Shown piece by piece: positions 31,668-44,147 of a stretch of DNA of 64,000 nucleotides (its first letter is position 1; every line of letters starts with the position of its first letter). The notes below the pieces were generated by a model. That model had not been told where the DNA came from. It searched no databases and was given only the letters and a program-made list of their open reading frames with translations. Origin of the DNA: Prorocentrum cordatum (Eukaryota; Sar; Dinophyceae; Prorocentrales; Prorocentraceae); NCBI GenBank assembly GCA_963575745.1, contig CAUYUJ010010413.1:114501-178500 (forward strand). The letters are read 5' to 3'. The position numbers were made by a program, and so were the translations under genes.

Positions 31668-32046
31668 CCCTGGCGCCAGACGGTTCCGGAGGAGGCGGCG
31701 AGGAGGAGGATCAGGAGGAGGAGTAGTTCGTTCAGACATGATTCAGGTAATTCAACAGCCAGGGCAACGGCGTCGGCTTTCGCCGAAAAATCGTATCGTC
31801 GTCCTCTTCTCTCCTCCTCCTTCTCCTCATCCGTCCGCCCCCTTCCCCCCCCCTTCCTCCTCCTCCTCCCACGGGGGCCGAGGAGGAGTAAGCTCTTGGG
31901 GCTCCTTTGGGAAAGGGGGTCTGAGAGGTCTCTTGGGGCCGTTGTAGGCGCCGCATGGCTCAAACAAGGTGGGGGAAGTACTTAATTCAGCTCCCCCCCG
32001 GAGGCTCATCATCAGAGAGGGGGGAGCGGGGAGGTGGAGGAAAGGA
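31668..32046. other. 3' flank up to the assembly gap
   Basis: GGAGGAGG tracts, then a fragment of the dispersed element (TCTGAGAGGTCTCTTGGGGC). No gene. The copy ends at GGTGGAGGAAAGGA, exactly where the gap starts. Confidence 0.6.
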
Positions 32047-32146
32047 NNNNNNNNNNNNNNNNNNNNNNNNNNNNNNNNNNNNNNNNNNNNNNNNNNNNNN
32101 NNNNNNNNNNNNNNNNNNNNNNNNNNNNNNNNNNNNNNNNNNNNNN
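32047..32146. other. Assembly gap, 100 N
   Basis: Exactly 100 undetermined bases, a size often used for gaps of unknown length. It lies precisely between the two copies of the duplicated unit. Confidence 0.98.
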
Positions 32147-34240
32147 AACCGTGGTTGCGCGCGTATACCGCCACGCCCATGTCGGCACACCCCTCACACG
32201 TCATCATGTATCCTTTTCAACGCAACGTTGCTCATCAACTTGTGCATTATCTTATCAGATTTTTTATCATCATCAAGCGCTGCGCAAGTTAACGATTTCA
32301 TCCACCTCGCCATCGCCAGCGACAGCGAGCACGCGTGTGCAACTACGCAAACGTTGTTGCCACGTCATACGCGCACATTGCAACATGATCGTCCCACGAA
32401 CCCGGAAAGGAATATAGAAATGTAAGGCATTGCAACATTTCAAAGACACCTGATTGGGCGACGGCACATGCAATGCTGAGTGCATCGATGATGATGATGA
32501 TGATGATGTACTGTGCCGAGGGCTGTGCTGTGCTACGCCGTGCTGAACTGCGATGTGCCATGCCGCGAGTGTGCTTTATATAGCGTTGTGGATCGAGTCC
32601 TCCCTGGCATTCGGGTCCTCACCGAACTGATCTGGAGCGTAAGCTCGAGCTGCCTCAGCACATAGTAGCTGCCCCAGAACTAATCGACAGAGGGAACATG
32701 CCAGGAGGACGCGCCGCGGAACGTCCCAAGGGACGCGCCAGGCGACGTGACAGGGGACGTGCCATGGGCACGCACCGCGGGACGTGCCAAGGGGACGCGC
32801 TACGGAACGTGCCAATGGACGTGCCGAGGGACGTGCCAGGGGACGCGCCGCGCGACGTGCCAGGTGGACTCGCCACGGAACGCGCCAAGGAACGTGCCAA
32901 GGTGCATAGTAGAGTGTATCGATCTTGATGTACCGTGCCGACGGCTGTGCTGTGCTGGGCCGTGCTGAACTGCGATGTGCCATGCCGCGATTGTGCTCTA
33001 TATAGCGTTGTGGATCGAGTCCTCCCTGGCATCCGAGTCCTCACCGAACTGATCTGAGCGTAAGCTCGAGCTGCCTGAGCAGAGGTAGCTGCCCCAGAAC
33101 TAATCGACAGAGGGAACATGTCAAGAGGACGCGCCGCGGAACGTCCCAAGGGACGCGCCAGGCGACGTGCCAGGGGACGTGCCATGGGCACGCACCGCGG
33201 GACGTGCCAAGGGGACGCGCTACGGAACGTGCCAATGGACGTGCACCGCGCGACGTGCCAGGGGGACTCGCCACGGGACGCTCCGCGGAACGTGCCAGGC
33301 AACATGCCAGGCTGCAATGCTAAAGGTATCGATATTGATGTACCGTGCCGAGGGCTGTGCTGTGCCTGGGCGACCTGGACACGTGAAAACACGCGTTTCG
33401 CTCAAGACGTTGTCAGCATATCCTCATGCTAGACATCCGCCTGGGCAACCTGGACACGTGCAAACAAGCATCTCGCTCGAGACATCCTCAACAAATGCTC
33501 ATGCTAGACATCCGCCTGGGCGACCTGGACACGTGAAAATAAGCCTCTGGTTCGAGACATCCTCAACAAATCCTCATGCTAGACATCTGTCTGGGCCACC
33601 TGGAGGCGTGAAACCAAGCGTCTCGCTCGAGACATCCTCAAGACCTGGGCACGTGAAAACAAGCAATCCACTTGAGAGATCCTCAGAATTCAGGTCCCCC
33701 GGAGAGGACAATCTACAACACAAAACAAGCGTTTCGCTCGAGACATCCTCAATAAATTCGGAAAAACAAGCGTTTCGCTAGGGACATCCTCAAATTTTAA
33801 TTCGCCGGCCCTCTTCCCACTCGTTATTTATCGCAAAAGAAATTCGCCGGCCCTCTTCCCGTCAAACCCGGGGGGAAACCATCTAAAAGAGAACCCTGGG
33901 CTCAAGCCCTTTCCGGGAAAAAAACGCGTAGGCATGCGCGGCCTCTCCCGACACGGCACGCACCATCATCATTACCATTGGGGTTTTACCCATGGGGTTT
34001 AAGTGAAACATAGGGGCCTTACGTGAAACAAAATGAAACAAGGGGGACGTGGTTCCACCACGTTTATATGTGGATTGCAGGGGGAACGTGGTTCCACCAC
34101 GTTTTTATGTGGATCGCAGGGGGTACGATCGCGTCGTGGTCGTGGTCGTCGTCGTCGTCCTTGACGTCGTCGTCTCCCCCTGTGGCCGAACCAGCCGACC
34201 TCGTCGTCGTGGTCGTCGTAGTGCTCATCGTTGTCATCTA

Positions 34241-34283
<43 letters not shown>

Positions 34284-35273
34284 TCCCCCCCCCCTCCTCC
34301 CCCCCTCCTCCCCTCGCCGGCAGGCCCCCCCCCGTGCAGGTCGTCGTCGTCGACGACGACCTGCGCCGCCGCGTCGACCACCTGCCGGGGGCGGCGGGGG
34401 CGGCGCCGGCGAGGGGGAGGAGGATAAGTGGGAGGAGGAGGGGGGAAGGGAGGCTCTTGGAGTCACAGCTTGTTGGAGGATGAGTAGGAGGAGGAGGTGA
34501 GGGGAGGGGGAGGAGGCGAAGACAGGAGGGGCGAGGGGAGGAGGGTGAGGGAGGGGGGGGAGGGTTAGGGAGGGTGAGGGAGGGTGAGGGGAAGGGGGGA
34601 GGCTGAGGAGGGGGAGGGTGAGGGGAGGGGGGGAGGGTGAGGGAGGGTGACCAGGGGCGAAGAGGTTATCCCACCAGCCCTCAGGGCGTAGGTGGTTTAA
34701 CAGTACGTGGTGTTGGATGGACTGTTGGGGAGACGGAGGGGTTAGAGCGTCCAAGATGGCCCAAGATGGCTCCAAGAGGCCCTCCGAGAGCCCAAGATGG
34801 CGCACGATAGCTCAAGATGGCTCAAGATAATCTCCGACGTACCTCCAAGAGGCCCCGAGACGGCCCCGAGACGAATTCAAGTGCCCACCGAGCCCTCCAA
34901 GGACCCCTCTGAGAGGCCCAAATGGCTCCAAAACTTAAGGAAAATCCATGTTTTTGGCCTTCTCGCCTTTTCGCTTCCGATGGGCCTCGGAGGCCTCAAG
35001 ATCGCCCCAAGATGGCCCAAGAGAGCCCCAAGAGGGGCCCAAGAGGCACCAAGAGGGCCCCAAGAACGCCCAAGCGCCCCAAGAGAGGCCCGCCCCAAGA
35101 AGAGGGCCCCAAGACGGCCTTTGAGCCTCCAGACGAGCAGGGCAATTGCGAAGCCGAAAAAACGTTTCGCAAGAAGCGAGCGAAACGCACCAGTCCGCAA
35201 TGGTTTTGGCCCAAATTGATTGGGCAGGCGCACGTACCGCCGTGCAAACTTTTGCCGACCGACGCGGGTCGCC

Positions 35274-36650
35274 ATGGCCTTCAATCAGCAGTCTGCCCCG
35301 TTGCCTCTGCGCCCGTTGCCTCTGCGCCCATTGGGCCTGCCGCCCCGCCCGCGCAAGCGCCCGGCCCCTGAGCTTCCTGTGCAGGAGGAGGACCCACCAG
35401 AGGTGGCCCCGGCGGAGCTGGATGATACGTGGCAGTCGCTGGAGGTGCTGGACGTGGAGATGGCGTCCCAGCTGGAACTCGGCACTGGTGGTATCAGCAG
35501 CGACAAGGTGGTCTTGGGCGCCGACTGCTCGGGGCTGGACGCGTTCAAGGTCGCTTTGGACGCTGTTCTGGTCAAAGGCGGGAAGGATGTCGTGCACGCG
35601 TTCGCGTCCGACAACCGGCTGTGGGCACGCAAGTTCATCAAGGAGCACAACCCGGGCTTGTGCATCGTGTGCAGCGACATCACCAAGCGCCCCAACAAGC
35701 AAACGCCCTACGTGGACATTTACTGCGCCTCGCTTCCGAACAAAGGCCAGTACACGGCACAGGAGCTGTCCGACGGCGTGGATAACCCCCACGACAAGGA
35801 TATCGTCACGATGCACGTTCTCAACTACATCAAGGAGAAGAGGCCCAAGGCATTCCTGCTCGAGTCCAGGGCCCACCTCTACAGCGCGAGCATGAAGCCA
35901 GAGATGGCGGCGGTGCACGGCTACCTGCAGAAGAAGCTCACGACCGAGAGCGGCGACCCGAGCTACTACGTCTGGAGCGACCCGATGGACGCGCGTTGCG
36001 ATGGTGGCCTGCCTCAGGCGTCGCAAAGGTTGTTCTTCGCTGGCATCCTCAAGACGGCAGTGGACCCCAGGGCCGTTTCCAACCCGTTGACCCTCTCTCA
36101 GATGGAGGAGAAGAGCCTCGCGGACGTGCTGGACCCATACGTCGCGCCACTCTCCAGGCCCGACATCGACGAGCCGCCAGGCCTGAGTCCGGCCCAGCTC
36201 CGCAATTACAAGAAGGTCAAGGACTGGCTCGAGCCCGCCATAGACGTGAAGATGCCGAACCCCCCCGGCAATCAGATCATCATCTCGGACTTGAGCGTCG
36301 GTCCGACGAGGGACCCCGACACTTTGCGAGGATGCTCGATCGGCCTGACGCCCAGCCGCCCGAACGGCTACTTCATCTGGGGGAGGCAGCGGTTCATGAC
36401 GACTACTGAGATGGAGTCGCTGCAGGCCATTCCGAACGACCACTTCAAGTACGACGGCATCATCAGCGAGAACCAGTACAAGAAGCTCGTCGCTGAGGCG
36501 CCGCCTGTCCCGATAGTCGGCCGCGTCTTGCGCAAGATTTTGCTACAGGTGAAGCTCCCTCCGGCTATCGTGGAGCCCGACCCTTGGTGCCCTTTTTCGG
36601 GCTGGGCGAAGGCGAAGGCTTATCCTCCTGTGTTTCCCTACTTCGACTGA
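35274..36650 (+). CDS. C5-methyltransferase-fold protein with catalytic motifs lost, right copy
   Basis: 458 aa, collinear with 14331-15707 and equally without the PCQ, ENV and GN residues, so the inactive state predates the duplication or haplotype split. Replacements I can see against copy 1: R52W, K124E, N157K (beside the lost nucleophile), R215H, V256A, F298I and S441F. No stop or frameshift in either copy. Confidence 0.7.
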   Translation: MAFNQQSAPLPLRPLPLRPLGLPPRPRKRPAPELPVQEEDPPEVAPAELDDTWQSLEVLDVEMASQLELGTGGISSDKVVLGADCSGLDAFKVALDAVLVKGGKDVVHAFASDNRLWARKFIKEHNPGLCIVCSDITKRPNKQTPYVDIYCASLPNKGQYTAQELSDGVDNPHDKDIVTMHVLNYIKEKRPKAFLLESRAHLYSASMKPEMAAVHGYLQKKLTTESGDPSYYVWSDPMDARCDGGLPQASQRLFFAGILKTAVDPRAVSNPLTLSQMEEKSLADVLDPYVAPLSRPDIDEPPGLSPAQLRNYKKVKDWLEPAIDVKMPNPPGNQIIISDLSVGPTRDPDTLRGCSIGLTPSRPNGYFIWGRQRFMTTTEMESLQAIPNDHFKYDGIISENQYKKLVAEAPPVPIVGRVLRKILLQVKLPPAIVEPDPWCPFSGWAKAKAYPPVFPYFD

Positions 36651-37420
36651 GGTCTGAGGTCCCGGTCTTGCCGCGCTCTGGTGGGGTTCCGAGCCGGCTG
36701 AGGGGAGCAGGGGGAGGGGGAGGGAGGATGAGGAGAAGGATGAGGAGGCAGGATGAAACGAGTGCCTAGTAGCTAGCTGCCGCCCGAGCGAGGCTCGGAA
36801 GGAGGGGATAGCCACTCCCAGAGTGCGACCGTGCCTGCTCGCCAAAATCCTTAACGCTTCGCGTATCCCCACCAGCCCATCCAGAAACAATCGCCAGGCG
36901 AGTTGAGGTGTTGTTGCGAGAGGCTCTCGGAGGTCTCTTGTGGCCATCTTGGGGCTCTCTTGGGGTCCTCTTGGGGTCCTGTTGGGGTCCTCTTGGGGCC
37001 CTCTTGGGGCCCTCTTGGGGCTCTTTCGGGGCCATATTGGGGCCCTCTTGGGGCTCTTTGGGGGAGTCTGAGAGGTCTCTTGGGACCGCTTTGGGCCCCA
37101 TGGCTCAGCCCCCCCCCCATCGGAGGTGTTTCGCGCCGTAGGCCTGCCCCACCCCCTCCCCCTCCTCTTCCTCCCCCCGCTGCTTCCCCTCCCCCTCTCG
37201 TTTCGTTGGGGCGTCGGCTGCGACTGCGAACGATGATGGCGATCGCGGTGGCGGCAGCGGCGGTGATGACGATGACCGAGGTGATCGAGCTTGTGATGAT
37301 GATGATGATGATGACAGTGGCGATGACGATGATGATGATTTGTGTTTTACTTACAACCGCCCAGGCCGCAACAGCCCCGCCAAATCTCGAATGTGTTTTG
37401 CAGCCTTGCAACACTCCGAA

Positions 37421-40400
37421 TCACCATCGATGGCACGCACCGACCGCGCATCGAACGGGGTCCAGCACCACATACTTTAAAAGCGCCTCAGGGCCTGTAA
37501 GGCGCGTTCTCACGCACGAGATGGCTGGATCGGCCTTTTCCCCGGCAGTCACAAAAGCAACGGAGTTCGCGAATTTCTTCTGCGCGTTGAGACGGGTCGC
37601 CTTCTCTGCGAACACAAGCTTACAATCAGGCTCATACAAAGTCCATTTAGACTCGCTCCGCTCGCTCATTCCCCGAATTATCTCGTGCGAAGATGGGTGC
37701 GCAGCTATGAACGCTGCCGAACACCAAGCAAACCGATGCATTGTGACTTGCGGCTTGTAAGCCACGGCGACGCCCGCAGCGCCGCGCGTTTCGAGATATA
37801 CAAACGTGCACACCACGCCGCCGATCAGGGCTGCCGCGAACTGGACGCGCTGCCCAGGAGACTCCACATCCTTAACAACGAACACGTCCGCCTCTGGACG
37901 AGTCGCAACTACGCCGGCCCCGTTCCTATTTAGTACGTCAGCAACACGGCTCGCCTCCGGGGGGGCCACGGACTTATCGAAGAAAACATTCTTGCCGCGC
38001 AGTCGTGCGACGTGCGGCGCCTCGGCTGCGGACTGTCTCTTGGCCTTCGCCACGTATGCATTGACCCTCTTTCTCTCCGTCGCTACTTGGTCGAGGACGC
38101 CCTTGAGCTCCTCCTGATGGTGACACGCCCCCGAAATCAGAAGATAGTTTGGGTCCTCCTCCTCCGCCGCGTCCTCCCCCCCCGTCCTTCCGCGCGCATA
38201 GCGAGGTTTTTTGCTGTGTTGCATCATCAGCATTGCATTGTTTTCCTGCGTTGCATGTCGCCGCTTTGACTTGGCTGACCACGCGCCTGTTCGAGTGTTC
38301 TCCTCCTCCCCCCCTCAGCCCCCCCCCCTGTGCACAGCTTTTCCCCTGCTGACTTCCCGCGCCCCGCAGGGGCCCTCCGACGTGGCGCCAGGGATGATAG
38401 GAGGGCGAGGAGTGTGGGGCCAGGGGCGGGAGGGGGGCGGGGCCAGGGATAGGAGGGTGAGGAGGAAATTTTCATTGTTCCATCCTGGGTCCTCGCTGGC
38501 GCAGGCCAGCTGGTCCTCCGGGATCTCTCCATTCAGCGCGGAATCGTGAAAACGCTTCTGCCTCTTATTCTGTTGGAACTTCACCTCCTTCTCGTGGTCG
38601 GCGGTCCATCCGTCAACCCCGACGGTCCGCGTGCCCGGGGCGCTCATCAAGTCGACTGGCCGTGTGTGGGAAACGACGCCCTGAACATCGGCGCGCCTGC
38701 CCCGAATCCAGGGCGTCTCAGTGTTGACGTCGCGCGCCCTTGCGGGGGCTTCCTTGTGTAAGTCCATGCGGGCGCGCACTCTTGGCCTGCGAACCGGCCC
38801 GTAAATCTTTGCCCAGATCTTGGGCGCCAGCGCCACCGCTCGATCGATGTGGTCCTTGCTCCACGGCTGCTTGATCACGAGCTCGTCCTGTATGTAGCCC
38901 CCCCACTTGTCTGGCCGATTCGCGCCAGCGAGGTTGAGGATCTGCGAGAAGTTCTGCTCAAGGCCGCTAGTGCTCGGGCCGTAGGCGCCGAAGGTCATCA
39001 GTACTGGCCTCAACGCCCCCACCGGGTGGAGCTTCGCGGTTCGGGCGTCTTTCTGACATTCGGCAACCGCCATCGCCCACGCGGCGATAGTACCAGTACA
39101 AGACGGGTCTATCAGCATCTGCTGCGCTATCGGCCTCACGTCGTTGAGCTGGCTGAACAGTGCGGTCGGGTTCACGCAGACGAATTCGGCCAAGCTGTCG
39201 CAACTTGCTCGCAATTGGGACATAGTCTGAGTCCCTAGGTCATGCTGCGAACCCTGTGCGGGCGCGCCGAGGGACTGCGATAGCTCGCCGAGATTGAATG
39301 CCCTCATCGCGTAGATGATCTCGAACTCGGGAATTTCTGCACGTATGGTCTCGCGGGCCAAGTGGACCCAATTAGCCATCCGTTGCACGCGCCTCCTCTT
39401 GACGTCGACGGGGACGCCGGCCGCGCATCCCAGCGTCTTCTGACCATCCATTGCGAGGAGGAGCACGGGCGTCTGAAGTTGCTGCACCATGTACTGCGTG
39501 TAGCCGAGCTTCCAACAATGTTCATCAACGAAGAGAGCATGGATCCTGCTGAGGAAGGCGCGCAAGTTCATGGAAACAGCAGAGACGTCCATGCGCTCGG
39601 TGTCCATGACGCGGATGAGCATGTTGCACTCGTCCCCCGCATCTGCCAGGAGAGCCAACGTGACTGCGCGCTCCACGTCCAGAAAGGACAAGTACGCCGA
39701 GGCCAGCTTGCTCTCCTGCTTGCCCACGCGAGAGGTAGCTATCTGGGTTGCCGTCGCAATCACGCTCTTGAACATCAGGACGTGTCGCCCGAAAGGCTTC
39801 TGCGCCGAATTGAAGCGATGCTTTGCGAAGCTCAGGTCGCGGATCCTGTTGGCCTGGAACGGGCAGTGATCCAACTTCTCATTGTGTTGCTGAAACCATC
39901 CCTTGAACGTCGGGGAGTTCTGCATCAGGGTCGTGATCGAACCTTTCGCGAGGATCATGATGTCCGCCGTGTCGCTCAGGTACTGGTCTGCAGCCCATGC
40001 CCTCGAGCACACCCTCCGGACGCCGCGGGGCTTGTCCTGCGCAACCTTTTTCAAGTTAGGGAGCACGTCGCGAGAAATGCACCCAGCTGCCTGGGCCCAC
40101 CCGGCGTCCTCTCAGGGCGCGGAAAATGGGATGGAGCGGAGGAGGAGAGGAGGAGGGCAGAAGGGAACGGAGGTTGCGGAGGAGGGGGAGAAAGAGCGTT
40201 AGGAGAGCACGAGGAGGCGGAGCAGCAGCGGTGGAGGTGGTGATAAGGGAGGTGGAAGACGAGGGAGAGTGAACGAGGAGAAGGAGGGAGGAGAGTAAAA
40301 GAGAAGGAGAGCAGCAGCGGCAGAAGGTCCTTCAAGAACTTGCCAGCCACTTGCTCCGGCGCTGCAGAGTCAGCTGTATACATCTGCACGGACTCGCACA

Positions 40401-41323
40401 CGCTCTTGAACAGCTTCTGGTCGAATTTGCCGTGCTTCTTCGAAAACGGCGGGTCCCGAAGTGGCGTGCAAAACTCCCGAAGGACGTGCAGGGAAGCGTC
40501 CCGGATGCCAGTCGCTCTGCCGTTGAACGGCGGCTTTGTCAAATCACATGCACCGACGATACCGCTCATCACGTTGATGTTCTTATCGCAGCCCCTGATG
40601 CGCATGAGCAGGACCTCCTCCGTAGTGTCTTGCAGAATAGAAGACACTGTCTTGTTCTTGAAGAAGGAGCGCAATAGAGACCGCAATGCCTCGGCTATGC
40701 ACCAAACCATGCGTCTCTTCTTTCTTGCTCTTCCGAATGCGGGGAGGTCGGATGGGCCCTCTCCCCGAACGGCCTCCAGGAGGCTTCTGAAAGTCGAAAC
40801 AGATGGGGCCCCAGGAACCGTAATTTGGACAGGCGTCTTCCCAGATGCGATGGTGCCAACGACGACGCTGCTCAGCTCCTTGTGAATCTGGGAGCTCACG
40901 TGCTTCTTGATGTTGGATTGGATCAGGGCATCAGGCGAATCCAAAGTGGACAACGCCACCGGCGAGCTGACCCTGGGCCGCGGGGTCGGGGAGCCCTGCA
41001 GGACCACCGGGGGGCGCTGGAGGAGCGACGGCGTCCTGCGTGTCAGGCTGATCAGGCTCAGCAGCACGGATAGAGTCCTCATGCGTCCACACTTCCTCGA
41101 TCCTCGACCCGAGCTCACGTGTGTACGTGTAACAGTAGCCACACTTGACGTCCGTGCGCCGCACGTGGAGCTCAGATGCAATATGTTCTGGAGTCATGCA
41201 AACGCCCTTGCTGCTGCACATGTAACACCGCCAGTTATCATTTACCCACTTGCACCAAGGAGCCGGCCTCCATGTCCCGTTCTGCAGCCTGACCTGCTGA
41301 GGGGGTTCCCACGAAGCGTCCAT
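37421..41323 (-). CDS. Spliced transposase-like gene, right copy (same frameshift)
   Basis: Exons 41323-40330, 40108-38492 and 38155-37421; introns 40109-40329 and 38156-38491 with the same GA...AG boundaries. The intron in the 3' part is one base shorter than in copy 1 (a C run). The frame change in the first exon, near the six-C run at about 41010, is identical, so it is either ancestral, a consistent homopolymer error, or bypassed by unrecognised splicing. Replacements against copy 1 include KPRGV for KPHGV, FNSAQ for FNSTQ, QLQTP for QLQEP and KRRRVQ for KRRCVQ. Confidence 0.5.
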
Positions 41324-42602
41324 CGTTGATGTAGTAGTAAAGTGATTTGATGTTGCAGTAAAGTGATGTGCCTGACTGCGTGGGTCTTCGAGCAAACTGC
41401 TCGAACCAAAAAAGCTATATTACAATGGGTATATCTCGCCTAAAGATAGCTATTTGTTTGGCCCGACCCCACGAGGCAGGAGGAGGAGGATGAGGAGGGA
41501 GGAGGGGTCCCCGCAGGGCTTTTTTCCCAACCATCCTGTGGTGTTGGGTCCTCGTTTTGAAGAGACAGCGCCCCGCGTTCCCACCTTCTTCCCGCTGCCC
41601 CCTCCCTCCTCCCATCTTCATCATTTCGTCTTAACAGCTTCGGAAATTACACGGATGGAGGTCGCTTTCCCAACCACCCTGTGGTGTTGGGTCCTCGTTT
41701 TGAAGAGACAGCGCCAGTCGGGCTGGCTGGTTCGGCCTCGTTTAACGTTTGTTGGCTGGTTCGGCCACAGGGTTCGCATGCTCCCCAACGCCCATTTTGG
41801 GCAATCAGCCTTAGACATATCATCCGTTGTTACGGATGGTCGTGTCGAAGTCTTCTGAAGCTGGGCGGGGGTGGAGCATGGGTCAGCCGAAGCAGCTGAG
41901 GGTGGATGGGTCAGCCGAAGCAGCTGGCACGGATTATGCCTTAGAGGAGATGGCGGAGAAGAGGAGGCGGACGGGAGGAGAGGATGCTCTTGTCCTGCAC
42001 ACGATGGCCAGGGTGGCGGAGGGGAGGAGATGAAATGAGGCGGTGGAGTGGAGAGGAGAGGAGGGAGGGAGGAGGGACGGAGGGAGGGAGGCAGAGGAGG
42101 ATGCGGCATTGATTCAAACTGACTAGTAGGTAGGTCGGAGGAGAAGGATGAGGAGGAGGAGGAGGAGGGGGGGGGAGGGGGAGGAGGAGGAGGGGAGGGA
42201 GCCCAGCACACCTCGCGTTTCCTGGGGTTCCGCTTAAAACCGCTTCGGTATTTTAGCCTGGGGTGTCGATAGCTATTTGTTTGGCCCGACCCCGCGAGGC
42301 AGACGACACCGCTCGCCAGCGCTGAAGAGAGAGGCTGCACTTCTTTTCACTCCAAGGCTTGCCCGAGGCAAGGTCGGTTCGCTCTGCGAGCGTGCATGCA
42401 AACAGACATGGCAACAGCGATCGAAAACTCTGCCGGCAGAGATGCACACTAAAGGATACTCGGTCGTTCAGCCTGACATATAGCTGAGACCTTCTGTTGG
42501 CGCAAATCAATTCGCGCTGAGATGCGCGCTGCACGGGCCGCAGGTGGGCCATTTGAAGTATGGTGTAATGGGGCCCCTTGTGGGCCATTCCCTCACAGAT
42601 GT

Positions 42603-43739
42603 CTATAGACCAATGAACTCTAGAAGGTCCTGGGGGGTCATAGCATCTGGCCTGGCATTGTTGCCAGTGCAGAAGCGGAAACTGGGCATCGCCCGCGGCA
42701 TGCGGGATGTGTCTGCACTGCCGCGGTGCAAGTTCCACACATCTCTAATTACACAAAGCCCAGGCTTGCCTAGGAAAATCACCTGGTCCTTGTTGGTACT
42801 CCAGCTCTCCAGAAACAGCGGTCCATGTCGGAGGTCTGTTTCCGCCGTCAGGACTGATATACAGAACCATTGCAGGTAGTAGTTGCAGTCCCGATGCCAA
42901 TCGCACGGGTTCTTGTGGGCGAGCTCGGTGGCGTCGTCCACACCTTGCTCGACGTAGTCACCGCCGCAATCGTGAAACTTGAGGTTGTAGGCCTTGACCA
43001 ACTCCGCCAGCACAAACGAGGTCTGATGACGTCGCAAGATGATCTTGAGAGCCTCTTGCCAAGCGCCGCCGTAGATATTCTGAATACTGTTGACGCACGT
43101 GCGCCCCGTCCCACGATTGTGCTTCGTGGCGGGCATGGACGCCAACAACGCCATGTCGACAGAAACTCTGTGCAAGGCGAGCAAGTCCTCGGCGTCCAGG
43201 CCGAGGTCGATCACGACGAAGCCGTGATCCATGAAGAAACGCCATGCCGCATCCCCATCTGAACGTTGCGCCACGGTCTCCGCAAAGAACACACCTGGAG
43301 GCGGCCCTGCTGGCGGCGCGGGCACCCTCGGCGGCGGCGGCGGTATCTGCAGGGCCGACGGCGGCGGCCCTGCTGGGGGCCTGGGCACGCTCGGCGGAGG
43401 TGTGCTCGGCGGCGGCCGCGCCGACGCGTTCACCACCGCGTCCGCCAGGGCGGGGGCTGCAGGACTCACCGGGCCATTCGGCGGCGACCCTGCGGGCGCT
43501 GGCGCCCGGCGCTGGGACCACCGGGTCCGCCAAGGAATTCTCGGGTCAGCAGTAGCTGCAGACAGGAGGATCGACGACGGCGACTCCGGCGGCTCGGGAT
43601 CGTCGGACCAGTTCTCGGACGCTTCGGGCCCGTGCACGGCGAGCCTGTCTCCCGCGAGCCTGAGCACTTTCACGGCACACATGGCGCCCACGACCATGCC
43701 TGCGGCACACATGGCGACGCCCATAACATATGGCTCCAT
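42603..43739 (-). CDS. Phytanoyl-CoA-dioxygenase-like 2OG-Fe(II) oxygenase, right copy
   Basis: 378 aa from the ATG at 43739 (GTGCCATGG). Iron ligands HRD and the distal His are kept, as is the N-terminal hydrophobic anchor. Against copy 1 there are four replacements in the longer frame: QRSDGD for QRADGD, IYGGAW for IYRGAW, YNLKF for YNIKF and AHKNPC for AHRNPC. The leader-like relict is at about 43781-43805. Confidence 0.75.
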   Translation of the reverse strand: MEPYVMGVAMCAAGMVVGAMCAVKVLRLAGDRLAVHGPEASENWSDDPEPPESPSSILLSAATADPRIPWRTRWSQRRAPAPAGSPPNGPVSPAAPALADAVVNASARPPPSTPPPSVPRPPAGPPPSALQIPPPPPRVPAPPAGPPPGVFFAETVAQRSDGDAAWRFFMDHGFVVIDLGLDAEDLLALHRVSVDMALLASMPATKHNRGTGRTCVNSIQNIYGGAWQEALKIILRRHQTSFVLAELVKAYNLKFHDCGGDYVEQGVDDATELAHKNPCDWHRDCNYYLQWFCISVLTAETDLRHGPLFLESWSTNKDQVIFLGKPGLCVIRDVWNLHRGSADTSRMPRAMPSFRFCTGNNARPDAMTPQDLLEFIGL

Positions 43740-44147
43740 GGCACGGCGCGGGTGCAGCCTTGAGCTGCTGGCGTCTGCACCTTGAGGAAGCCCAAACGGC
43801 TGCGGATGAGCACTGTCAAAACTCATAGTGCGGTTATCTGGTCATCTTCGCGCCCTCGCGCCGCCCCTCTCGAGGAAGGCGGCTTTCCAGGCTTCCAGGC
43901 ATTGGCCGCGAGGCGCGAGACGCTATGACGCTATGACGATATGTGTCATGCGCTATGTTATGATGTTATGATCTTCGCGCCCCTCGGAGGATGGCAGGAG
44001 GAGGAGAGCGAGGAGGGGGAGGAGGAGGAGTAGGAGGAGGATGAGGAGGAGAAGGAGGAGGAAGAGGGAATCTCCTCCTCCTCCTCCTCCCCCGTCTCCA
44101 CCTCCCCCTCTTCTTCATCAAGCGGCTCTCGGAGGCGGGGCGTCAGA